Shown here piece by piece: positions 58,201-60,189 of a stretch of 64,000 nt of DNA; position 1 is the first letter of the stretch; each line of letters starts with the position of its first letter. The position numbers and the translations under genes are program-made. The notes beneath the pieces were generated by a model. It saw only the letters and a program-made list of their open reading frames with translations. It had not been told where the DNA came from and ran no database searches. The stretch comes from Hyperoplus lanceolatus. Taxonomy: Eukaryota > Chordata > Actinopteri > Uranoscopiformes > Ammodytidae. The stretch lies in the NCBI GenBank assembly GCA_026929865.2, contig CM049417.1:20585501-20649500 (forward strand). Reading direction: 5' to 3'.

Positions 58201-59111
58201 CTCTTTGACATTAAGGTATTTGCCCTTGCTGGCTATCTGGAGAAGGCCTGGGCCAAGAGAACAAAACACACTTATCAATGAGATCTTTATGTTTGCTTTT
58301 ATTTTCTTTTCTTTTGTTTGCGTCTGTTTCCTTGTTTCCTTGTTGTCCTACTGTGAATTGTGATCTCCATTTATTTACAGGAAGTGAATGTTATCATGTG
58401 AATTTGATTTAGTTGTTGGTGTCTTATAATCCCGAAGGGGATGGGTCCTTGTTTGGACATGACACAATAATAAAAATTCATTCATTCATTCATTCATTCA
58501 CAGTGGTTCTCTGCCAGAATATTCTATGAAAAAATTACTGTTGCCATGGAGACCGTATACGGCCACACTCACACAGTCCCGCCAAGTTTCTTTTTAATAT
58601 TTATGAACATCTATTATCTATCAAGTTTTTGTAAAAGCTTATTGAGTCAGCCAGTGTTAATATTATACAGTAATTTAGACTATTTTTCACCATGTTTCCA
58701 GAGGAATCTTTTGAGACATCTCGCCATAGGGCACTGTGGTGTTTTGACAAGACGTTGTTTTAAAAGCAAGAAGAAGAAGAAGAAAGTCTACCTTAGAAGT
58801 CTAACAGTGACGCTAGCTGTCGCGCCTTGTCCTTGAAAACCGTAGAGCATAAGTACATCAGAGATACGAGATACGAGCAAAAAAATATCAACCCTCATGA
58901 GAGTCTGTGATGGGGGGGGGGCTAATGCGAACACTGTTCTTGACACCATCATTGTTTTGCTTACCTCGAAATAAAGGTGGCCGAGTGGGGGATCCAGAAA
59001 TTGGGGCTTGTGAAATATTCCAACAAGTCGGCGGGAACCTACAGCGGTGGGAACAAGCGCAAACTCTCCACGGCGATGGCCCTAATCGGTTGTCCTCCAG
59101 TCATCTTCCTG
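5380..59111 (+). CDS. abca7: Partial ABCA-subfamily lipid transporter gene (ABCA7-like; ABCA1 is the alternative), 14 exons
   Basis: Fourteen exons with GT/AG borders join into 1707 nt (569 codons) without a stop. They encode the C-terminal half of a full ABCA transporter, which in this family moves phospholipid and sterol across the plasma membrane using ATP. Order: end of extracellular domain 2 (residues about 1-148), transmembrane segments (about 150-380), linker with DVARERERV (about 395), NBD2 with Walker A GINGAGKT (K453), Q-loop Q494 and signature SGGNK (547-551). Exon lengths agree with those I recall for human ABCA4/ABCA1. Stretches such as [25 protein letters not shown] and [11 protein letters not shown] match human ABCA7 from memory better than ABCA1; others (INDI, LSWD, LGLVKY) fit ABCA1, which evolves slowly. 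Upstream exons and the Walker B exon onward lie outside the window. Family certain, paralogue about 70 percent. Confidence 0.9.
5482..5587 (-). repeat. (ATA)n run plus retroposon 3' tail, minus strand
   Basis: About 40 bases of ATA repeats precede a stretch that on the minus strand reads aagcactttgtaaacc, then ggtgctatataaataaa and the ATT repeat. That layout is typical of the 3' end of fish L2/RTE-type LINEs and of SINEs that use them. Similar tails occur near 36.15 kb and 43.3 kb. The body may continue past the insertion at 5588-6190. Confidence 0.5.
5588..6190. mobile_element. Non-autonomous hAT-like element
   Basis: The 603-base segment starts CAGGGCTGTACA and ends TGTACAGCCCTC, near-perfect terminal inverted repeats. 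The flanks tgcacaaa and tgcactag share their first five bases, compatible with a decayed 8-base target duplication as made by hAT transposases. No transposase is recognisable inside. It seems to have landed in the retroposon tail that precedes it. Confidence 0.65.
6872..7742. mobile_element. Non-autonomous hAT element with perfect 8-base target duplication
   Basis: The element is 871 bases, starting CAGTGTTGGGAACGTTACTT and ending in the 12-base inverse TTCCCAACACTG. Both flanks carry CTGATATA (6864-6871 and 7743-7750), an exact 8-base duplication, the hallmark of hAT insertion. Subterminal DNA is rich in GTAACT motifs. No transposase is readable. Confidence 0.9.
7811..8639 (-). mobile_element. 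Truncated Tc1/mariner element
   Basis: The right end near 8600-8639 has a Tc1-type terminus (GTTGCGTTTATATTTTTGTT then GAGTGTA). The minus strand from about 8354 to 7827 encodes the N-terminal half of a Tc1-like transposase: helix-turn-helix region with [20 protein letters not shown], the RRPRVTT linker, and the first catalytic block LFTDESRF. The other terminus and the C-terminal catalytic half are missing; it stops abruptly at 7811. It cannot move on its own. Confidence 0.9.
7827..8354 (-). pseudogene. Tc1-like transposase, N-terminal fragment
   Basis: A 175-codon open frame starting [20 protein letters not shown]. It contains the paired-like helix-turn-helix DNA-binding region (residues about 20-110) and the first aspartate of the DDE triad in FTDESRF (about residue 155). 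After FRADGM the frame departs from the family and ends early, close to where the element is cut off. Full-length members are about 340 residues, so roughly half is present. Confidence 0.85.
8869..8974 (+). CDS. abca7: ABCA exon 2 of window: extracellular domain 2, YGGISVG segment
   Basis: A 106-nt exon starting in phase 2; its first base G completes an arginine codon. It then reads [17 protein letters not shown] and continues to [10 protein letters not shown]. YGGxS(V/L)G is the conserved start of this exon in ABCA1, ABCA4 and ABCA7, and the rest is the variable part of the extracellular loop. Acceptor cattgtag, donor cag|gtgtgt. It joins the 5380-5474 exon in frame whether or not a 33-nt exon lies between them. 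Confidence 0.95.
9207..9685. mobile_element. Probable TTAA-flanked MITE
   Basis: TTAA at 9207-9210 is followed by AGGAGCTGTAAGT, and the right end reads CGCTTACTTCACCT before TTAA at 9682-9685, giving imperfect terminal inverted repeats. The ends resemble, but are not the same as, family A. No coding content seen. Confidence 0.45.
10126..10216. repeat. Long (TG)n microsatellite
   Basis: A pure TG run of about 91 bases, likely highly variable in length between individuals. Any open frame through it (Cys-Val repeats) is an artefact. Confidence 0.98.
11120..11370. mobile_element. Foldback MITE, family B (partial)
   Basis: The segment includes CCTAGGCTTTGTAAACGGGC, later AGAGCCTAGCC in inverse orientation, then CATATTCACTGATTTTTACA and an end CTGACTGCACCT followed by TTAA (11367-11370). 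The same order recurs at 12.5, 32.3 and 46.6 kb. Left border approximate. Confidence 0.6.
11985..12028. repeat. (CA)n microsatellite
   Basis: A CA run of about 36 bases followed, after one extra A, by a further short CA stretch. Confidence 0.95.
12524..12683. mobile_element. Foldback MITE, family B (half element)
   Basis: Contains TTTACAGAGCCTAGGCTGTG, then CATTCTCATGAGGATATATT, and ends TCCACCT-TTAA. It equals the right arm of the family B copies at 32.3 and 46.6 kb. The left arm is missing. Confidence 0.6.
13028..13102 (+). CDS. abca7: ABCA exon 3 of window: extracellular domain 2
   Basis: A 75-nt exon encoding 25 residues, [18 protein letters not shown] then GTRDNVK, in phase 0 at both ends. 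It matches in position and length the 75-nt exon ahead of the VWFNNKGWHA block of ABCA1/ABCA4. It holds one sequon, NVT. Acceptor cttcactag and donor aag|gtattg. Sequence is weakly conserved here in the family, so the assignment rests on frame, length and order, plus the final NVK that leads into VWF of the next exon. Confidence 0.92.
13258..13395. repeat. Minisatellite of AGTAGATGTAGAGTAGA type inside a direct repeat
   Basis: About four units built from GTAGATGTAGA and (G/A)TAGA run from 13298 to 13358. They are flanked by two diverged copies of a 35-base direct repeat (13260-13294 and 13361-13395, both atgact..ggcaatt.tgctat.aggttaacg-like), suggesting that the repeat arose by local tandem duplication. 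Confidence 0.8.
13858..15262 (-). mobile_element. Non-LTR retrotransposon (LINE), reverse-transcriptase region, 5'-truncated
   Basis: The minus strand encodes a LINE reverse transcriptase across several frames. From 15262 down: [17 protein letters not shown], then [16 protein letters not shown], then the 320-codon block below, then after a frame change [20 protein letters not shown] and [12 protein letters not shown], the usual C-terminal stretch. The endonuclease half and 5' end are absent. Clade not assigned. Confidence 0.9.
14096..15058 (-). pseudogene. LINE reverse transcriptase, 320-codon uninterrupted fragment
   Basis: Motifs in order: [19 protein letters not shown] (fingers), [17 protein letters not shown] (motif A with catalytic aspartates), [20 protein letters not shown] (motif B), [11 protein letters not shown] (motif C, YADD), KSNIMISR and AKYLGHFI (motifs D and E). 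All core catalytic residues look present, so the copy is fairly young, but frame changes on both sides break the full protein. It sits antisense to the ABCA gene. Confidence 0.92.
16156..16262. repeat. Long interrupted (GT)n microsatellite
   Basis: Two GT runs, of about 75 and 24 bases, separated by TCGCTCGA (16231-16238). The open frames reported by translating it are artefacts of the dinucleotide repeat. Confidence 0.97.
17524..17693 (+). CDS. abca7: ABCA exon 4 of window: extracellular domain 2, VWF-WH and NHPLNLTK blocks
   Basis: A 170-nt exon starting [20 protein letters not shown] and ending [16 protein letters not shown], with the last leucine codon split across the intron. VWFxNxxWH and HPLNLTK are hallmark blocks just before the second transmembrane bundle of ABCA1/4/7. 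NLT is a sequon. The family usually has VWFNNKGWH; here YNQA replaces NNKG, a more diverged form. The PPGKDP stretch resembles PPG in ABCA7. Donor is ctt|gtgagt. Confidence 0.96.
17766..17830. repeat. Dispersed repeat fragment shared with 15461-15520
   Basis: Both places read ctgtaacagc/atgtaacagc followed by aaacgagacc.tcagtgaa and .ataatgtt. They lie in adjacent introns in the same orientation. Family not identified. Confidence 0.6.
19353..19543. mobile_element. MITE family A, truncated, reverse orientation
   Basis: TTAA (19353-19356) then AGGTGCACTAGGCAGTTTCA, the right end of family A read in reverse, followed by GATTTGTTTACATTTTCAGA. Similarity ends near GTAAACAAAACTGCGGGCT; the other half is missing. 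Confidence 0.75.
19545..19730. repeat. Inverted repeat segment
   Basis: GGTTCATGTAGTTGTCATCT followed by AGCC near 19553-19576 is matched in inverse by GGCTAGATTGACAACTACAT followed by GAACC near 19701-19725, with about 125 bases between. It looks like a small palindromic transposon or part of one. Confidence 0.6.
20587..20967. mobile_element. MITE with GCGTTCCAAATCGCATACT-type ends
   Basis: The left end CTGCGTTCCAAATCGCATAC and the right end GTATGGGTATGGAACACAG are imperfect inverse copies. A related fragment lies near 15.68-15.85 kb (TCTTTCTTTTTACTATTCTA then CATACTAC). No coding content. Confidence 0.6.
22198..22842. mobile_element. Inverted-repeat element with GGGGCCTCATTTATAAA ends
   Basis: The 645-base segment begins CAGGGGCCTCATTTATAAA and ends with the exact inverse TTTATAAATGAGGCCCCTG, a 19-base perfect terminal repeat, with further inner similarity (GCGTACG and TTTATAAATC motifs). 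I could not see a clear target duplication, so the superfamily is left open. Confidence 0.8.
22972..22999. repeat. (CA)n microsatellite
   Basis: Fourteen CA units. Confidence 0.95.
23156..23637. mobile_element. Probable MITE with CAGTGTGTTTACATG ends
   Basis: The left end CAGTGTGTTTACATGCAGAC and right end CATGTAACCGCACTG are imperfect inverse copies, and the interior repeats ATCGGAT/ATCCGAT motifs in both orientations. Flanks share act, too short to settle a target duplication. Confidence 0.5.
23815..23992 (+). CDS. abca7: ABCA exon 5 of window: transmembrane segment and [12 protein letters not shown] coupling region
   Basis: A 178-nt exon encoding a hydrophobic helix ([20 protein letters not shown], a membrane span after extracellular domain 2), then the cytosolic [19 protein letters not shown] stretch and [10 protein letters not shown] entering the next span. 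Both blocks are highly conserved in ABCA1, ABCA4 and ABCA7. It runs in from the split leucine codon (TT|G) of the previous exon and ends at a codon boundary. Donor atg|gtaagt. Confidence 0.97.
24940..25101 (+). pseudogene. HARBI1-like transposase, N-terminal remnant
   Basis: A 53-codon frame, [20 protein letters not shown] then [20 protein letters not shown] and FQYGK before a stop. The F-x-x-L-x-x-RF-Y/F-K layout matches the beginning of Harbinger transposases, as I recall it. The DDE domain is absent. Its place just inside the left terminus of the element supports the reading. Confidence 0.6.
25280..25420 (-). pseudogene. Myb/SANT-like Harbinger accessory protein, C-terminal remnant
   Basis: On the minus strand, allowing one frame change, the DNA reads [28 protein letters not shown]. 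This charged, likely coiled-coil stretch is characteristic of the C-terminus of the Myb/SANT-like second protein that helps Harbinger transposase enter the nucleus and bind DNA. The DNA-binding part is not seen. Confidence 0.45.
26075..26385 (+). mobile_element. Retroposon 3' end (LINE or SINE tail)
   Basis: Ends with CAGAACTGACAATAAAAGAC followed by three TTTGACT-type units, after GCACTGTGGGCCAGAGATAA. A 3' end of this kind, with a short simple repeat as tail, is common for fish LINE-mobilised retroposons. No protein motif. Confidence 0.5.
26530..26645 (+). CDS. abca7: ABCA exon 6 of window: transmembrane segments
   Basis: A 116-nt exon reading [17 protein letters not shown], a membrane span, then [20 protein letters not shown] and a final glycine codon split GG|G. 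CNYxVP and FQQ(K/R)xYV are family blocks. The NLPAL form is that of ABCA7 and ABCA4, where human ABCA1 has NLPVL. Acceptor ttctattcag, donor acgg|gtgagt. Confidence 0.97.
26646..28526 (+). other. Intron 6 of window
   Basis: An 1881-base intron with one intact family A MITE (26975-27333). The remaining 1.2 kb up to the next exon is AT-rich and shows nothing I can name. Confidence 0.8.
26971..27337. mobile_element. MITE family A, intact copy
   Basis: A 359-base element between two TTAA sites (26971-26974, 27334-27337). Ends AGGTGCACTATGTAACTTTG and CTGCGTAGTGCACCT. It serves as the reference copy against which the nested insertion at 6.7-8.7 kb was worked out. Confidence 0.88.
28527..28671 (+). 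CDS. abca7: ABCA exon 7 of window: WSITPMMYP and LFIGINGS transmembrane segments
   Basis: A 145-nt exon encoding [32 protein letters not shown] and [15 protein letters not shown], two closely spaced hydrophobic spans. The [16 protein letters not shown] stretch equals human ABCA7 as I recall it, whereas ABCA1 has [16 protein letters not shown], so this is the best single exon for choosing the paralogue. It is one codon shorter than the 148-nt ABCA4 counterpart. Donor gat|gtaagt; a short CA repeat follows within 25 bases. Confidence 0.97.
29530..29965 (+). pseudogene. LINE endonuclease-to-RT spacer fragment
   Basis: Translation reads [20 protein letters not shown], then ISDHKCILF, which is the H-TLDLV...SDH core of the AP-like endonuclease of L2/Rex1-type LINEs (the SDH histidine is catalytic in the family). 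After stops it continues [20 protein letters not shown] and APLKVK, the usual segment between endonuclease and RT. Several stops and frame changes show it is dead. Confidence 0.8.
30575..30725 (-). mobile_element. tRNA-derived SINE, minus strand
   Basis: Read on the minus strand, the head GGTGGCAAAGTGGGTAGAG fits a Pol III A box and GTCGCGGGTTAAAATCC a slightly decayed B box, about 40 bases apart as in a tRNA gene. It continues GTGCATGTCATCCCTCTCTC and ends in an AAATAAAGGTTAAAA tail. Confidence 0.7.
31306..31660. mobile_element. MITE family A, reverse orientation
   Basis: TTAA (31306-31309) then AGGTGCACCGTGCAGTTTCA; the other end reads TTACATAGTGCACC followed by AATG, so the second TTAA has decayed. 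The body matches the inverse of 26975-27333. Confidence 0.85.
31993..32046. repeat. Facing G11 and C15/C6 homopolymer runs
   Basis: Eleven G at 31993-32003, a 21-base spacer, then fifteen C (32025-32039), T, and six C. The runs can pair as a hairpin or form G-quadruplex/i-motif structures. Exact lengths are prone to sequencing error. Confidence 0.85.
32311..32529. mobile_element. Foldback MITE, family B
   Basis: CATCCTAGGCTCTGTAAACG followed by GGTATGTTAAC (32311-32341) is matched in inverse by AACGTACCCGTTTACAGAG followed by CCTAGGATG near 32380-32407. The right arm runs on to CTCCAGAGTTGCTGACTACA, the family end in slightly changed form; most of the left arm is lost. Confidence 0.75.
33381..33392. 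repeat. G12 homopolymer run
   Basis: Twelve consecutive G. Confidence 0.9.
33969..34840. mobile_element. Non-autonomous hAT element with TAGGGCTGTCAA ends
   Basis: The 856-base element (33977-34832) starts TAGGGCTGTCAAAATTATCG and ends TTTGACAGCCCTA, flanked by exact 8-base duplications ATTTATAG (33969-33976 and 34833-34840). Subterminal DNA repeats ATTAATCG/TTAACGCG motifs in both orientations, probable transposase-binding sites. No transposase frame; a short CA repeat lies at 34425-34446. Same family as 53624-55565. Confidence 0.9.
35477..35493. repeat. C17 homopolymer run
   Basis: Seventeen consecutive C followed by GCGGC. Confidence 0.9.
35627..35990. mobile_element. Partial TTAA MITE with AGGGATAGTTCAGT end
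   Basis: TTAA (35627-35630) then AGGGATAGTTCAGTATTATT and GAAGTAAGGGTGGTATGAGG. The inverse end is not found downstream, so the right part is lost or replaced; the border near 35990 is a guess. Confidence 0.45.
36040..36160 (+). repeat. Retroposon 3' tail fragment
   Basis: The stretch GAAATGTGCTATATAAATAA followed by ACTTGCC is the kind of 3' tail seen in fish LINEs and their SINE partners, comparable to the inverse tail at 5.52 kb. Body not identifiable. Confidence 0.4.
36175..36211. repeat. (GT)n microsatellite just upstream of an exon
   Basis: About 18 GT units ending 24 bases before the acceptor at 36234-36235. It lies between the likely branch-point zone and the short T-rich tract, so its length could influence inclusion of the 124-nt exon. 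Confidence 0.95.
36236..36359 (+). CDS. abca7: ABCA exon 8 of window: [13 protein letters not shown] segment
   Basis: A 124-nt exon encoding [19 protein letters not shown] then [15 protein letters not shown] and [19 protein letters not shown] is near invariant in ABCA1/4/7 and forms a membrane-reentrant or amphipathic segment. It begins in phase 0 and ends with one base of a glycine codon. A (GT)n tract stops 24 bases before the acceptor (cctcaacag), an unusual splice-site setting. Donor ttg|gtaaga. Confidence 0.97.
36360..38164 (+). other. Intron 8 of window
   Basis: An 1805-base intron, AT-rich in the first kilobase, with a purine-rich stretch at about 37.38-37.60 kb and a long TG microsatellite (37706-37795). 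No gene or clear transposon end seen. Confidence 0.75.
37706..37795. repeat. Long (TG)n microsatellite
   Basis: A TG run of about 70 bases with a GTGGTG interruption near the end, followed by a G-rich stretch (GGGGAGGGGAGGGGGGG). Confidence 0.97.
38165..38294 (+). CDS. abca7: ABCA exon 9 of window: last transmembrane span
   Basis: A 130-nt exon encoding [20 protein letters not shown] and then [19 protein letters not shown], the last membrane helix before NBD2. PLSWD and IQY agree with ABCA1, while GKNLxAMxIQG agrees with ABCA7. Acceptor tttattaag is weak after an AT-rich tract; donor ccag|gtaaaa. Only a 497-base intron separates it from the next exon. Confidence 0.97.
38295..38791 (+). other. 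Intron 9 of window, shortest intron
   Basis: This 497-base intron has no recognisable transposon. It includes a perfect palindromic stretch near 38490-38528 (TGCTTATGAAGTAAATTATT facing its inverse TTTACTTCATAAGCA). Its size is probably closer to the ancestral intron scale of the gene. Confidence 0.8.
38792..38912 (+). CDS. abca7: ABCA exon 10 of window: linker into NBD2 (DVARERERV)
   Basis: A 121-nt exon. Its first base completes an arginine codon, followed by [20 protein letters not shown] and then [20 protein letters not shown]. The acidic stretch followed by DVxRERxR is the conserved cytosolic linker ahead of the second nucleotide-binding domain; DVARERERV is the ABCA7 form. [10 protein letters not shown] is the first strand of NBD2. 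Donor aag|gtacaa; a GT repeat begins about 13 bases into the intron. Confidence 0.97.
38926..38959. repeat. (GT)n repeat 13 bases after a splice donor
   Basis: About 16 GT units with one GC interruption, beginning 13 bases after the donor of the linker exon and running directly into the TTAA of the next MITE. Confidence 0.95.
38960..39325. mobile_element. MITE family A, intact copy
   Basis: A 358-base element between TTAA sites (38960-38963, 39322-39325). Ends AGGTGCACTGTGTAACTTTG and CATACTGCACCT. Same orientation as the copies at 6.7 and 27.0 kb. Confidence 0.88.
39692..39726. repeat. (TG)n microsatellite
   Basis: About 17 TG units. Confidence 0.95.
40438..40900. repeat. Repeat family D (intact-looking relative of 57.54-58.76 kb)
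   Basis: Reads GCACTTTGAAGCCCCTGTAA, then TATGTAATATGGGGAGA, then GAACCAATCAC, then TTGTTTCCATGGAGACTGTT and TTTCCAGAGG. The same blocks occur in the same order at 57.54-58.71 kb, where a LINE has been inserted between the third and fourth block. Confidence 0.65.
41445..41765. repeat. Unclassified repeat with TTTCCACTGCA motifs
   Basis: GCGCCTTTCCACTGCATGGT and, 57 bases on, GCGTTTCCACTGCAAAAACA repeat the same motif, with GTACC/GGTATC variants between. The layout resembles a common fish DNA-transposon family, but I could not define both ends. The following stretch to 42.1 kb is GC-rich and unassigned. Confidence 0.35.
42150..43354 (+). mobile_element. L2-type LINE, 3' part, degenerate
   Basis: Coding pieces in order: [20 protein letters not shown] (RT motif A), [17 protein letters not shown] (motif B), a damaged motif [55 protein letters not shown], then [20 protein letters not shown] and a stop. 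The 3' UTR has AAGCACTTTGAGATTCTTGA and ends in a TTA/ATT repeat (43329-43354). Frame changes between pieces show it is inactive. 5'-truncated. Confidence 0.9.
44147..45081. mobile_element. Non-autonomous piggyBac-type element
   Basis: The 927-base element (44151-45077) starts CCCATTGATGACTATGG and ends CCGTCATCAATGGG, flanked on both sides by TTAA. TTAA duplication with ends starting CCC is the piggyBac pattern. A second inner pair (GATGCATGTCC.. and ..GCAGCATCAGGCAGG) is less clear. No transposase motif recognised. Confidence 0.8.
46580..46880. mobile_element. Foldback MITE, family B, most complete copy
   Basis: TTAA (46580-46583), then AAGTGCAGTCAGTCATTCTG, later TTTTTGTCAAATATGTGAAT, CCTCCTCACAGTCCGCTACC and AGCCTAGGTTCTGTAAACGG. 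After a short centre the same blocks return in inverse: CCCATTTACAGAGCAG, GTCGCGGATAGTGAGGAGAT and ATTCACTGATGTTGACAAAG. The element is thus almost one large palindrome; the far right end is lost. Confidence 0.75.
47148..47403 (+). mobile_element. tRNA-derived SINE with intact Pol III boxes
   Basis: The head reads GACTGTGGCTCAGTTGGCAG (A box TGGCTCAGTTGG) and GGAGGTTCGATCCCCGCTCT (B box GGTTCGATCCC), like a tRNA gene with added spacer. The body includes GTCCTTGGGCAAGACACTTC, similar to the conserved part of MIR/CORE-type SINEs and L2 tails. It ends TATACCTGTATAAATAAAGG and a poly-A tail. Target duplication not visible. Confidence 0.85.
47622..47729. repeat. CT-rich low-complexity tract
   Basis: About 108 bases of TCTCTC with TG and AC interruptions, ending 45 bases before the acceptor of the 63-nt exon. 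It acts as, or adds to, a very long polypyrimidine tract. Confidence 0.9.
47775..47837 (+). CDS. abca7: ABCA exon 11 of window: NBD2 strand before Walker A
   Basis: A 63-nt exon encoding [21 protein letters not shown], in phase 0 at both ends. It corresponds to the 63-nt exon with (I/V)Y..K.PAVDR(I/L)CVG(I/V)PPGE in human relatives. The family almost always has PPGE just before the Walker A loop; here it reads PAAE. It follows the largest intron in the window (8.9 kb) and is preceded by a CT-rich tract of about 110 bases that extends its polypyrimidine signal. Confidence 0.95.
48694..49089 (-). pseudogene. Tc1-like transposase, central fragment (minus strand)
   Basis: A 131-codon frame with [20 protein letters not shown] and [17 protein letters not shown], the latter holding the first DDE aspartate, then [17 protein letters not shown]. 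Across a frame break the minus strand continues through the left arm (48670-48452) with [20 protein letters not shown], the third catalytic block. Confidence 0.85.
49198..49524 (+). pseudogene. Tc1-like transposase, second copy of C-terminus (plus strand)
   Basis: A 108-codon frame reading [20 protein letters not shown], then [20 protein letters not shown] and [15 protein letters not shown] with a stop. It is the C-terminal third of a Tc1 transposase with the glutamate of the DDE triad (NPIEH). It faces away from the minus-strand fragment in the same element and is better preserved than the left-arm copy. Confidence 0.88.
50326..50661. mobile_element. Possible MITE half with TGTGCCCTTTAA end
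   Basis: The right end reads AATGTGCATTATATGTGCCC then TTTAA, a common end of fish TTAA-type MITEs in inverse orientation. The left border is uncertain and no inverse end was found. Confidence 0.35.
51823..51929 (+). CDS. abca7: ABCA exon 12 of window: NBD2 Walker A
   Basis: A 107-nt exon encoding [19 protein letters not shown] and [25 protein letters not shown] is the P-loop (GxxGxGK[ST]) that binds the ATP phosphates; the lysine is residue 453 of the joined partial protein. It ends with two bases of a serine codon. Acceptor after a clean C/T tract (ccctccctccag), donor acag|gtgagg, followed within 25 bases by a short CA repeat. Confidence 0.97.
55187..55292. repeat. Long (GT)n microsatellite inside the hAT element
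   Basis: A GT run of about 106 bases with one GCGC interruption near its end. The shorter family member at 34 kb has a small CA repeat instead. Confidence 0.97.
55394..55436. repeat. (GA)n repeat
   Basis: Purine-only GAGA tract with a short TGAAAGAGC interruption. Confidence 0.85.
56724..56865 (+). CDS. abca7: ABCA exon 13 of window: NBD2 Q-loop
   Basis: A 142-nt exon encoding [20 protein letters not shown], then [19 protein letters not shown] and [17 protein letters not shown] holds the Q-loop glutamine, which contacts Mg-ATP and the transmembrane coupling helices. LLTGREHL and LRGVPEKEV are typical of the ABCA1/ABCA7 group. Acceptor ctaccag, donor atg|gtgagt. Confidence 0.97.
57680..58177 (+). 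pseudogene. LINE protein C-terminal fragment
   Basis: A 165-codon open frame, of which about the last 150 codons belong to the LINE. The CxxC-H-C block near residues 130-148 is visible. The frame shifts at about 58137 (after LYHGF) and the remaining C-terminus continues in another frame. 5' portions, including the reverse transcriptase, were never copied. Confidence 0.85.
57690..58500 (+). mobile_element. LINE 3' end with (ATTC)n tail
   Basis: The DNA encodes [58 protein letters not shown] and the zinc-knuckle-like block [20 protein letters not shown] (CxxC...H...C), which is the C-terminus of some fish non-LTR elements. After a frame change it ends [20 protein letters not shown] with a stop near 58281. 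The tail is GACACAATAATAAAAATTCA followed by ATTC repeats. AATCACAG and ATTCACAG flank it, a likely near-perfect target duplication. Confidence 0.85.
58977..59111 (+). CDS. abca7: ABCA exon 14 of window: NBD2 signature motif
   Basis: A 135-nt exon encoding [20 protein letters not shown], then [20 protein letters not shown] and PVIFL. SGGNK is the ABC signature in the form used by NBD2 of this subfamily. VIFL is the start of Walker B; its aspartate and the catalytic glutamate (DEP) should open the next exon, which is not in the window. Acceptor ataaag, donor ctg|gtgaga, with a CA repeat beginning about 10 bases downstream. Confidence 0.97.
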
Positions 59112-59118
59112 GTGAGAT

Positions 59119-59120
<2 letters not shown>

Positions 59121-59163
<43 letters not shown>

Positions 59164-59185
59164 CACACACACACACACACACACA
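59121..59185. repeat. (CA)n microsatellite 9 bases after a splice donor
   Basis: About 30 CA units with one ATG interruption. It begins almost at the donor of the signature-motif exon, a position where CA repeats are known in other genes to bind hnRNP L and affect splicing. Confidence 0.95.
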
Positions 59186-60161
59186 AGCAACCCCCAAAGG
59201 GACCACACCTCTTGTCAATTCTCACACACAATTGCAACATTGTTTCAATAGTATATAGAACTGTGTATATTTCTCACAGCTCCCAAACTTAAGATGTTTT
59301 GAGACCTTGCTCACAATGCATTCATGTGGTGTCACAATTATACGTCACGTTGTACAATTCATTTGTGCATACATACATACATTGTATGACTCCAATTATA
59401 CATGTTATATAAAGGACAACTAATTAAACATGTCAAAAGGTTGTATAAAAAAGTTCCTTGTTACATGTTGTCATAATGTATGTAATGATGAATAGCACAA
59501 TATGTTTCAACTGAGAACTTTATTTTAGTCAAAACAATCCAAAGGTTATGCTTTTTTTAACTCAAAAGCAAGTTGTCTGAGTTGAGATCAATAAGGCCTA
59601 CAGGCCATATATAGCAAACAGATCAAAACGTGTCATGATCACAAGAGATCTAGTAGTTGACATGAACCTAACACAACAGGAGGATTGAGACTCATCAGTG
59701 GAATACTTAAAAATCAATATTGATGCAGTGCAGATGTTTGGATTGCACACAGAGACTGGGCCGCGATGAGAATATGACAACAGAGTGTAGGAATTTGGCC
59801 TAGCGTTATGCTTTCAAGAGTGAGGAGTAGTGTAGTGAATCCATACTGAATCTCCCAAAGGATTAAAAATACATTACTTCTGGATGAGAGGGGTGTATTT
59901 TGCAAAGGGGGCCACTCACCGGTAATGTTTTGAACCAATTTATTTGGAAAAATCGTCGAGCACACATTACTGTGTTTGCACCTATTGAATTCCCATTCAT
60001 CAGGATTTCAAAGGTTTTCCTCACTGATAGAAGATTAATGAAGGCATGACTCAGAATACACTGCGTCACATGCTTTCAATCAAGCAGATTTAGTTTGCAT
60101 TAGGAAGGTTTGTGTTCGTGTTTTTATGAGGGTAAAACTTGAAATTACCTCAAATGACACC

Positions 60162-60189
60162 GGGGGGGGGGGGGGGGAGGGGGGGGGGG
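60162..60189. repeat. G-run (G16-A-G11)
   Basis: Sixteen G, one A and eleven G; a strong G-quadruplex candidate and a likely sequencing weak point. Confidence 0.85.

Larger units (their letters stand above)
57539..58760. repeat. Repeat family D, interrupted by a LINE
   Basis: Starts TTAA-AGCCCCCTGTAACCCC, includes CGATGTAATATGGGGAGATA and GAACCAATCACAG, then is interrupted (57694-58500). It resumes with TGGTTCTCTGCC, TTGCCATGGAGACCGTATAC and TTTCCAGAGGAATC. Order and content match 40438-40900. Confidence 0.7.
56866..58976 (+). other. Intron 13 of window
   Basis: A 2111-base intron. The first 670 bases hold nothing I can name; then comes repeat family D split by a LINE 3' end, with an AAG-type run near 58.77 kb. 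A run of nine G lies at about 58912-58920. Confidence 0.8.
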
